Part shown: in pieces, positions 57,336-64,000 of the stretch
How the letters are laid out: each line of letters begins with the position of its first letter
Numbering within the stretch: the stretch's first letter is position 1
Assembly: GCF_015674855.1 (NCBI RefSeq)
Contig: NZ_JADMLG010000008.1
Location: 1 to 64,000, forward strand
From: Nocardia bovistercoris
Lineage (GTDB): Bacteria > Actinomycetota > Actinomycetes > Mycobacteriales > Mycobacteriaceae
Direction: 5' to 3'
DNA length: 64,000 nt
Position numbers and translations under genes: made by a program
Notes under the pieces: model-generated
The model's database searches: none
What the model was told of the DNA's origin: nothing
What the model saw: only the letters and a program-made list of their open reading frames with translations

Positions 57336-59030
57336 TCAGTCGGGCGCGGCGAGTGGTCGTTTCCCTGCGGTGGCGAGCGCGGGTAGTCGGCCCGCGTCGA
57401 ACAGCGCGCGGCAGTCGGCGCGGCGCACCTTTCCGCTCGAGGTCCGAGGGATCGCGCCAGGTGCGACCATGACCACGGACTCCGGCATCACCGCGTGCAC
57501 ATCCGCCACCGCGCTGCGCACGCACACCGCGATCGCGGCGGCATCGGCGGCTTCGTCGGCGTTATGCAGTTCGGCGACGATCACCAGACTCTCGCGCACG
57601 CCGTCGTCGTGCCCGAACGCCGTGAGATATCCCGCGCGGAGGTGCGCGCCCGCGGCGACGGCGGTCGCCTCGATATCGGCCGGATAGTGATTGCGGCCGT
57701 CGACCACGATGAGATCCTTGCGCCGCCCGGTGACGTAGAGGCCGGTCTCGTGGCGGAAACCCAGGTCGCCTGTGCGCAGCCAGTGTCCGTCGTCGCCCGT
57801 GAGGACCGCGCCGAACGTGTCCGCGCTCGCCGACGGATTCCCGTGATAACCCGCGCCGACGTTCGGACCCGATACCCAGATCTCGCCGACCGCCCCCTCC
57901 GGCAGTTCGACGCGGCGCTCCGGATCGACCACCGCGACCCGCTGTCCCACCGGAAATCCACAGGCAACCAACGTGATACCCGTGTCGGCGGGCACGGCTT
58001 CGCCCGCGTTCAGTGCCGTGCGATCGAAGCGCCGCGTGACCGGATCGGCCTCGAGGTCGGCGATGGTGACCGCGAGCGTCGCCTCGGCCAGTCCGTAACC
58101 GGGGGTGTGCGCGCGGTGCCGGAATCCGTGGGGGGTGAAGGTATGGGTGAAATCGTTCAGCGCGTCCGCTCGCACGTGTTCCGCGCCGTTCAGAATCGCG
58201 TCGAGGCCGGACAGGTCCAACCCGGCGCGTTCCTGTTCGGACGTGCCCGAAACGACCAGAGACAGGCCGAAATTGGGGCTCGCGGTGATTCCCGCGCGAT
58301 AGTCGGAGCAGGCCCGAGGCCAGCGGATCGGCCGTTTGACGAAATCCTGCGGCGACAGCGTCACCCCGTGCACGCCGCGGAAGAGCGGGAGCGAGAGGCC
58401 GAGTACCAAACCCATATCGTGGAAGAAGGGCAACCAGGTCACGATGGGCCGGTCGCCGACGGGAACGGCCGCGTGCAACTGGGTCAGTCCCGCGATCAGG
58501 TTGCCGTGCGTGATGCGCACGCCCGCGGGAGATTTAGTCGATCCCGAGGTGTATTGCAGATAGGCGAGGTCGGTGGTCTCGATATCGGGGCGTTCGGCGT
58601 GCGCGTCCGGATCGGGAGACAGGATCGCGCTCGCGTGTCCCGCGAGCGCGTCCGCGGTGACGGAGTCCGCCGCCGAAACCAGTAGCAGCCTCGGCCCGGC
58701 GTCGGCGAGCGCGCTGTCGATCCTTTCGGTACTGCGAGCCCCGGTGACCTGCGGCAACGGCACCGCGACGCGTCCACTGTAGAGGCAGGCGAGAAAAGCG
58801 ATCACGTAGTCGAGACCCTGTTCGCACAGAATCGCGACGCGGTCCCCGACCTGGCTTTCCGCGCACAGTCGTCGCGCCAGCGCCGAGGCCGCGCCGTGTA
58901 GTCGGGCGTAGGAGAGAGTGTGCGGCGAGCAGGCCGCGCCCCGGTATCGCAGCGCGGTGAACGCCGGATCATCGGGCCTGGTCCGCGCCAACAGCGCGAC
59001 ACGATCGCCCAGCGTTCCCGGTGGATTCAC
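57336..59030 (-). CDS. Fatty acyl-AMP ligase (FAAL)
   Basis: 564 residues from GTG 59030. ANL adenylating enzyme of the FAAL group: P-loop YLQYTSGSTKSPAGVRITHG, WLPFFHDMGLVLGLSLPLF, GYGLAEATLAVTI, and LRTGDLGFRHETGLYVTGRR with KDLIVVDGRNHYP; C-terminal PRTSSGKVRRADC holds the catalytic Lys. FAALs activate fatty acids as acyl-AMP and pass them to a PKS carrier protein. The PKS gene is upstream in the same operon, joined by an overlapping 70-codon ORF. The first nine residues (VNPPGTLGD) recur upstream as repeats. Its stop is 52 bases from the ParB-like gene. Confidence 0.9.
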   Translation of the reverse strand: MNPPGTLGDRVALLARTRPDDPAFTALRYRGAACSPHTLSYARLHGAASALARRLCAESQVGDRVAILCEQGLDYVIAFLACLYSGRVAVPLPQVTGARSTERIDSALADAGPRLLLVSAADSVTADALAGHASAILSPDPDAHAERPDIETTDLAYLQYTSGSTKSPAGVRITHGNLIAGLTQLHAAVPVGDRPIVTWLPFFHDMGLVLGLSLPLFRGVHGVTLSPQDFVKRPIRWPRACSDYRAGITASPNFGLSLVVSGTSEQERAGLDLSGLDAILNGAEHVRADALNDFTHTFTPHGFRHRAHTPGYGLAEATLAVTIADLEADPVTRRFDRTALNAGEAVPADTGITLVACGFPVGQRVAVVDPERRVELPEGAVGEIWVSGPNVGAGYHGNPSASADTFGAVLTGDDGHWLRTGDLGFRHETGLYVTGRRKDLIVVDGRNHYPADIEATAVAAGAHLRAGYLTAFGHDDGVRESLVIVAELHNADEAADAAAIAVCVRSAVADVHAVMPESVVMVAPGAIPRTSSGKVRRADCRALFDAGRLPALATAGKRPLAAPD

Positions 59031-59239
59031 GAGGCGGCGCCGGAGCCGAGGGCGGCCGGACCAGCAGACACTTCCGGTGGTTCCACGAGGTGGCCGATGT
59101 CGGCGGTGGCGATCTGATCGTCCAGCGTTCCCGTGGGTTTCATGAGGCGGTGTCGGTGATCGCCCGGCTTCTCCGGTGGTCTCGCGAAGTCGCCGGTGTC
59201 GTTCGCGGCCCGATTACTCAGCGTTCCCGGTGGTTTCAC
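59027..59239 (-). CDS. Repeat-derived 70-residue ORF between PKS and FAAL
   Basis: GTG 59239 overlaps the PKS stop (TCGTGAA), and its own TGA overlaps the FAAL GTG in the same way, so three ORFs are chained by GTGA overlaps. The product starts VKPPGTLSNRAANDTG, contains FARPPEKPG, MKPTGTLDD and VEPPEVSAG, and the FAAL begins VNPPGTLGD: five related segments. The DNA has matching CCGGTGG-type blocks at about 59018, 59074, 59131, 59173 and 59227. Either a coupling peptide or a decaying duplication of the PKS-FAAL junction. Confidence 0.5.
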   Translation of the reverse strand: MKPPGTLSNRAANDTGDFARPPEKPGDHRHRLMKPTGTLDDQIATADIGHLVEPPEVSAGPAALGSGAAS

Positions 59240-62200
59240 GAGGCTGCGCCGGTATCGGTGGCGGCGACCCGTTCGGCGAGTGCTGCGCTGAGCGCCGCGA
59301 CCGTGGGGTGGCGGAAGAGTTCGGCGGTGGAGATGGCGATGCTCAGCCTGGTCTCCAGTGCGCGGCGCAATTCGATGGCGAGCAGTGAGCTCAGGCCGAG
59401 TTCGTTGAAATCGGCGGTGGTTTCGATGGATTCGGTGGGGCGGTCGATGGTGGCGGCGAGTACCCGTCGCACGGTCGCGGTGAGCGGTTCGGGCGTGAGC
59501 GGCGGGCGCGTCGCCTCGATCGGTTCGGGTCGGCGGGCGGGCGAATCCCGTTGCGCGGTGAGCAGATTCCGCAGTCGAGCGGCGACCGGGGAGCCGTCGC
59601 CGGTCGGCGCGTAGTCGACGGCGAGCAGATAGGGTTCGCTGTGGCACAGTGCGGCGGTGAGCAGTTCCGCACCGCGCCGGGGATCCACGGCGGCGATGCC
59701 GGCTCGCCGCAGGTGGATCGCGTCGCCCGCCGCTTCGCTGAGCCCGGATTCCCACACACCCCAGCCGACGCTGACCACCCGGCGCCGCCCGAAGACCTCG
59801 GCGGGGAAGGGGTCACCGAACGCGCCCGATGTTCTGCCGGTTCGCGAGATTCCTCGGGGGCCCGCTGTCCAGGCACTCTGCTGTGCGGTCGAGTCCGATC
59901 TCCGACCATTCCCGACACCGATTCCCGATGCGACCTCTGCCGCCGGGACAGCCGCTTCGCCTGTCCCGGAACCGGTTTCGGAACCCGCCTGCCAGGCTTG
60001 TCGCGCGCCGACTCCCGCTTCGATATCCGCGCCGCGGGCAGCCCTGCCGCCGGATCGCGCTGCGGCTCCGGCCACCGCGTCCATGGCCGCGTTGGCCGCG
60101 GCATAGGCGGCCTGTCCCGGTGCGCCGAGCGCGCCGGTGGCCGAGGAGCACAGCAGGAGGAAATCGAGGGGATCGGAGTCGGTGAGTTCGAGCAGGTCGG
60201 CGGCCGCGGTGACCTTGGGCGCCGACATGCGCGCCAACTGATCGGGGGTGACCGAGTCGAATGCCGCGTCCTCCAGCGCGCCCGCCGCGTGCACGACACC
60301 CCTGATGGTCGAACCGCATTCGCGGATGTCGCGCAACGCGTTGTCCAGGTCACCGCGGTCGGCGGCGTCGCAGCGGACCACGACGATGCGGTCCTCGAGC
60401 CCGTCGAGCAGGGCGGGCACCGGGCGCGGCGAGCGGGTGAGCACCACCACATCGCGGGCGCCGCCGTCGAGCAGCCAACGCACCGCGACCGCGCCGACCG
60501 CGCCGAGTCCGCCGGTCACCACGTAGGTCCCGTTCGGGTCGATGGGCGGCGCCGCGGTATTCGCCTTCGCGAGGGTGAACCGCCGCACCGCGAGATCGCC
60601 GCCGCTGACTCGGATCTCCTCGGGCAGCGCGACTTCGGGGCCCGCGGTGACGAGGTCGGCGAGTATCGCGGTGCTGCCTGCTCGGTGATCGGCCCACGCC
60701 AGTCGGATGACGCGCCCCGATTCCAACTGCACCGACCGCACGAGCGCGGCGGTGGCGTGCGCGTTGCGCGAATATCCCTCGGGCAGTACGACGGTCAGCG
60801 TCGCGACCGCGTCGTGGGCGCGCACGTGCTGGAGTAGTCGGAGAATCCGGCCGAGCGCGGCTACCGATTCGTCGGCGGAATCCGCGGGCCAGACCAGTGC
60901 GACCGCGATCCGCTCGGCGGCGGTGCGGCGCAGCAGCGCCGAGGTCAGGACGGCCGTCGCCGCGTCGGGTTCGCGGGCGACGCGCTCGGTGGGCACGGTC
61001 GACTCGAGTGCGCGCGCGAGCCGGACGGCATGCTCGGATTCGCCGACGACGAGCACCCGGCGCGGATATCCCGCGCGCGCGTCGATACCCGCGCCGATCA
61101 CGTCGGGGTGCAGCGGATGCCAGGTTTCGCGCCGGAAGGCCGGGAGCGCGGTGGTATCGGCGAGGGTGGTCGGCAGGGTGCGGGTGGCGCCGTCGGTGAA
61201 TCGGATGCGCACGCCGGACATGGCGAGTACCGGCACGCCGTGCTGGTCGGTGCCGACGACGTCGCCGACGAGTCCGGTCGCGGTGCGTTCGGTGACGAGC
61301 GCGTGCCCTTCGAGCACCACCCGGTCGGGTTCGCTGGACAGCCAAGCGGATTCGATGCCGATGGGCAGCGGCAGCACGTCGTCGGGCAGGTCGTCGTAGC
61401 AGGCCGCGGCGAGCAGGTGCAGGCAGCCGTCGAGGGTCGCGGTGCTGTGCGGGTCGGCGTTCTCGAAGGTGCCGAGCGCCCGGTCCGGCGCGGTCGCGAT
61501 GCGGCGCAGCGGGCGGAAGCGCGGGCCGTATTCGAGGTGCCGGGCGCGCAGTTGCGCGTAGAAGTAGCCCGCTTCGAGGCGGTGCATCCGGTGGTGGAGT
61601 GCGCGATTGGCGTCGGCGAGGCGCATCCACGCGACGATATCGGCGGGTGTCGGACCCGTGCCGAGACGCGCGGATGCCGGTCCGCGGGCACCGTCGGCGA
61701 GTACCCGAAGTCGTGCGCCGTCTTCGACGTGGTAGCCGATCCGCGGCAGCGCGCTCACCTCGGTCAACTCGTCGATGACGAAATCACTGATGACAGCGAC
61801 GGATTCGCCGCGCGCCAGATGCAGCAGCCTGCGCAGCCAGTACACGGCGGGCACGATCGGCACGCCCTGCACGATGTGGTCGTCCAGCGGATCGGTGACG
61901 AATTCGTCTGCCGGGGTCGCGGTCTCGGTGGCGGCGACCGGCGCGAAGTAGCGTCGGCGCCATTCGCGGCGGTGCACGGGTCCTTCGAAACGACCGAGCG
62001 CCGACCAGTTCGGTGTCCGCCCTTCGGTGTGCAGTCGTGCCACGCAGTCCAGGAACGCGCCGGATTCGTCGTCGCGGGTCGCGCCCGCACGGGTGGATTC
62101 GCGGAATTCACCGTATTCGCGGACCGCGGGGACGAGCACCGGATGCGGTGCGATCTCCACCACGCTGGTGAATCCGTCGTCGGCGGCGAGTTCCAGCGCG

Positions 62201-64000
62201 GCCGCGAGTTCGACGGTGCCCGAGGCATTGTCGGCCCAGTAGTCGGCGGACAGGGTTGAGGTCCGCACCACGAGTCCGCGCCGCGCGGTGGAGTACAGCC
62301 GGATCTCAGGGGTGCGCGGCGTGAGATCGGCGAGCGCGTCGACCATTTCCGGCAGCACAGCAGTGACCTGCGGACTGTGCGCGGCGAAATCCACCGCGAC
62401 CCGGCTGGCGTAGATGTCGCGGCGCCTGGCCCGGCGCACCACGGTCTCCACGTAGCGCGGTTCTCCGGACACCACCACCGAACGCGGCCCGTTCACCGCC
62501 GCGATTCCGACGCTGGCCCGCATCGGCTCAACCAGGTATTCGACCTCATGCGGCGCCGCTTCGAGCAACGCCATCGCGCCGTGACCGTCCAGCGAACCGA
62601 GGCATCGGCTGCGCCACACCGCGATCCGCGCGGCGTCGGCGAGCGTCAGCGCCCCGCTCACCGCCGCACCCGCGATCTCGCCGAGACTGTGTCCGATAAC
62701 GGCGTCCGGCCGCACTCCCCAGTCGGCGAACAACTGGGCCAGCGCGACCTGGTAGGCGAAGACCGAAGGCTGCACGACCGCGGTACCCGAATCCGCCCCG
62801 AGCTGCCCGAATCCGTGACGCGGGGTCCACACCTTCGGCCCGCCCGCCGCCACGATCGCGTCGGTGGCGGCGGTGAGGGCCCGCGCGAACACCGGATAGC
62901 GCGCGGCCAACGCCCGACCCATCCGCGCGTGCTGTCCCCCCTGCCCGGAGAAGAGGAACAGCAGTCCGCCGCGTCGCCGTGACGCGCTCGGCCCGATGAT
63001 GCCGGGACCGGACTCGCCCGCCGCGAGCCCGCGCAGCCGGTCGACGGCACTGTCGCGATCCTCGGCGAGCACGGCCGCACGCACATGTTCGGGCATGGTC
63101 CGCGCGGCCGCCACCGCGACCTGCCGCAATGTCGGTTCGTCCGGCCCACCCATCACATCGGCGCCCCGTCGCGAGGTCGGTTGGTCCGTACCGCTCGGCA
63201 GGTCGGCACCTCGTCGCGAGGCTGGTTGATCCGTACCGCTCACCAGGTTGGTGCTCTGTCGCGTTGTCGGTTGGTCCGGCGCGCTCACCAGGTCGGTGTT
63301 CCGCGGCGTCGTCGGTTGGTCCGGACCGTTCAGCGGGTCAGCGCCGCGTTGCGAGGTTGGTCGGTCCGTACCGCTGAACGGGTCGGCACCCTGTCGCGTG
63401 GTTGGTTCGTTCGGCGCGCTCAGCAGGTTGGTGCCCCGTCGCGTCGTCGGTTGGTTCGGCGCGCTCAGCGGTTCGGCGTCGCGCCGCGAGGTTGGTTCAT
63501 CGGGTCCACTCAACAGGTCGGCGAGTCGCGCGGCGCGGGCGCGCAGGTCGGCGATGTCGCGTCCGGTCACCGGTATCGGCACCGGAGCCGCTTGCGCCCG
63601 ATCCCGCGACACGGGCGCCACACCGCGCACTACGACGTGCGCATTGGTCCCGCCGAATCCGAACGAACTGACCCCCGCGTACCGCAGCGCGACGGGCGTC
63701 GAACTCCAGTCGACGGCCTCGGTCGGCACCCGCAACCCGTGCCGGTCCAGCTCGAGCAGCGGGTTCTCGGCCTGGAAGTTGATGGTGGGCGGGATGATCC
63801 CGTGCCGGACGGACAGCACCGCTTTGATCAACCCCGCGACCCCGGCCGCCGCCTCCAGGTGACCGAAATTGGATTTCGCCGAGCCGATCCAGATCGGCGC
63901 GGCCTCGGGTGCACGGGCGAGCACCGCCGCCAGCGCGCCGACTTCGACGGCGTCACCCAACGCGGTTCCGGTGCCGTGGCATTCGATATAGCCCGCGTGA
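59236..64000 (-). CDS. Type I polyketide synthase, C-terminal 1,587 residues (KS-AT-DH-KR-ACP)
   Basis: The gene continues beyond the right edge. Domains from the edge: end of KS (ECHGTGTALGD, NFGHLEAAAG, GFGGTNAHVV; to about 63,630), KS-AT linker with nine tandem repeats, AT (FLFSGQGGQHARMG, VIGHSLGEIAGA, HS in DFAAHSPQV; about 62,970-62,030), DH (HIVQGVPIVP, LDGCLHLLAA; about 61,930-61,000), KR (VVTGGLGAVGA, SSATGALGAPGQAAYAAANA; about 60,540-59,740) with an 85-residue insertion near its end, and one ACP (ELGLSSLLAIEL). No ER or thioesterase. It shares an operon with a FAAL, so a fatty acyl starter is expected, as in mycobacterial lipid PKSs. Confidence 0.93.
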   Translation of the reverse strand, partial: HAGYIECHGTGTALGDAVEVGALAAVLARAPEAAPIWIGSAKSNFGHLEAAAGVAGLIKAVLSVRHGIIPPTINFQAENPLLELDRHGLRVPTEAVDWSSTPVALRYAGVSSFGFGGTNAHVVVRGVAPVSRDRAQAAPVPIPVTGRDIADLRARAARLADLLSGPDEPTSRRDAEPLSAPNQPTTRRGTNLLSAPNEPTTRQGADPFSGTDRPTSQRGADPLNGPDQPTTPRNTDLVSAPDQPTTRQSTNLVSGTDQPASRRGADLPSGTDQPTSRRGADVMGGPDEPTLRQVAVAAARTMPEHVRAAVLAEDRDSAVDRLRGLAAGESGPGIIGPSASRRRGGLLFLFSGQGGQHARMGRALAARYPVFARALTAATDAIVAAGGPKVWTPRHGFGQLGADSGTAVVQPSVFAYQVALAQLFADWGVRPDAVIGHSLGEIAGAAVSGALTLADAARIAVWRSRCLGSLDGHGAMALLEAAPHEVEYLVEPMRASVGIAAVNGPRSVVVSGEPRYVETVVRRARRRDIYASRVAVDFAAHSPQVTAVLPEMVDALADLTPRTPEIRLYSTARRGLVVRTSTLSADYWADNASGTVELAAALELAADDGFTSVVEIAPHPVLVPAVREYGEFRESTRAGATRDDESGAFLDCVARLHTEGRTPNWSALGRFEGPVHRREWRRRYFAPVAATETATPADEFVTDPLDDHIVQGVPIVPAVYWLRRLLHLARGESVAVISDFVIDELTEVSALPRIGYHVEDGARLRVLADGARGPASARLGTGPTPADIVAWMRLADANRALHHRMHRLEAGYFYAQLRARHLEYGPRFRPLRRIATAPDRALGTFENADPHSTATLDGCLHLLAAACYDDLPDDVLPLPIGIESAWLSSEPDRVVLEGHALVTERTATGLVGDVVGTDQHGVPVLAMSGVRIRFTDGATRTLPTTLADTTALPAFRRETWHPLHPDVIGAGIDARAGYPRRVLVVGESEHAVRLARALESTVPTERVAREPDAATAVLTSALLRRTAAERIAVALVWPADSADESVAALGRILRLLQHVRAHDAVATLTVVLPEGYSRNAHATAALVRSVQLESGRVIRLAWADHRAGSTAILADLVTAGPEVALPEEIRVSGGDLAVRRFTLAKANTAAPPIDPNGTYVVTGGLGAVGAVAVRWLLDGGARDVVVLTRSPRPVPALLDGLEDRIVVVRCDAADRGDLDNALRDIRECGSTIRGVVHAAGALEDAAFDSVTPDQLARMSAPKVTAAADLLELTDSDPLDFLLLCSSATGALGAPGQAAYAAANAAMDAVAGAAARSGGRAARGADIEAGVGARQAWQAGSETGSGTGEAAVPAAEVASGIGVGNGRRSDSTAQQSAWTAGPRGISRTGRTSGAFGDPFPAEVFGRRRVVSVGWGVWESGLSEAAGDAIHLRRAGIAAVDPRRGAELLTAALCHSEPYLLAVDYAPTGDGSPVAARLRNLLTAQRDSPARRPEPIEATRPPLTPEPLTATVRRVLAATIDRPTESIETTADFNELGLSSLLAIELRRALETRLSIAISTAELFRHPTVAALSAALAERVAATDTGAAS
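63109..63513. repeat. Nine tandem 45-bp repeats inside the PKS KS-AT linker
   Basis: Nine consecutive 15-residue units, for example LSAPNQPTTRRGTNL, LSAPNEPTTRQGADP, FSGTDRPTSQRGADP, VSAPDQPTTRQSTNL and PSGTDQPTSRRGADV. DNA units of 45 bases contain GGTTGGTCCG and CAGGTCGG-like blocks. No frameshift occurs. The units separate RLADLL from VAVAAARTMP, two helices normally joined by a short loop, so the array is an expanded loop. Confidence 0.95.

Noticed and set aside
57336..59030. Ordinary fatty acyl-CoA ligase (FadD) instead of FAAL
   Set aside because: The YTSGSTKSPAGV loop, WLPFFHDMG and GYGLAEATL forms and the PKS partner are those of acyl-AMP ligases; a CoA ligase is less likely though not excluded without alignment.

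Overview
The window is high-GC DNA from a mycolic-acid actinobacterium (order Mycobacteriales), most likely Nocardia or a close relative. Evidence is the steroid-catabolic genes with KstR operators, a MhuD-type haem-degrading enzyme, a mycobacterial-type succinate dehydrogenase, a FAAL/type I PKS pair, and a block (rlmB-cysS-ispF-ispD-carD / lpqE-radA-disA / anchored protein-canB-mutY / mhuD) in the same order as M. tuberculosis Rv3579c to Rv3592. No tRNA, rRNA, IS element or true CRISPR array was recognised.

Region by region. 1-4.9 kb: steroid ring genes, hsaE-hsaG-hsaF leftward and kstD plus a MaoC hydratase rightward, with a perfect KstR box touching the kstD ATG. 4.9-9.2 kb: leftward five-gene MoxR/DUF58/DUF4129 operon. 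9.5-11.8 kb: a Nudix hydrolase and a DGPF-protein/ECF42 sigma pair preceded by a promoter of the ECF42 type. 11.8-19.6 kb: steroid side-chain operon (fadE34, fadE28, fadE29, chsH2, chsH1, ltp2) divergent from kstR around a second perfect KstR box. 20-22.5 kb: a trehalose-phosphatase/GH15 fusion. 22.7-25.4 kb: a Zn/Mn-type ABC importer with a Zur-like box. 25.5-29.4 kb: hicBA, a small exported protein, an acyl-CoA dehydrogenase, a crotonase and a DUF4190 protein. 29.8-41.5 kb: the conserved housekeeping block including disA (c-di-AMP synthase).

41.5-45.8 kb: a cobalamin riboswitch controlling cbtBA, OsmC and SRPBCC proteins, an odd C-rich/hairpin intergenic region, then a DUF5753 regulator and a DUF397 protein separated by three palindromes at exact 25-bp spacing. 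45.8-49.4 kb: succinate dehydrogenase preceded by an overlapping 14-codon leader ORF. 49.8-57.3 kb: a thiolase lacking both catalytic cysteines, hydrolases, an AAA ATPase, a c-di-AMP (ydaO) riboswitch in front of an NlpC/P60 cell-wall hydrolase, an S4 protein and a ParB-like protein. 57.3-64 kb: leftward type I PKS (KS-AT-DH-KR-ACP, truncated by the window edge) feeding a FAAL gene; the PKS carries nine 45-bp tandem repeats inside the KS-AT linker, and the PKS-FAAL junction is a degenerate repeat that encodes a 70-residue overlapping ORF.

How parts connect: KstR represses both steroid clusters in the known family model; the products take the sterol side chain to androstenedione (FadE34, ChsE1/E2, ChsH1/H2, Ltp2), desaturate ring A (KstD) and finish the ring fragment to pyruvate and propionyl-CoA (HsaE-F-G). 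DisA and the ydaO riboswitch, 18 kb apart, are the source and the sensor of the same second messenger. The most unusual items are the PKS linker repeat, the PKS-FAAL junction repeat, the 25-bp operator triplet, the 31-bp interrupted inverted repeat at 44.0-44.1 kb and the cysteine-less thiolase.
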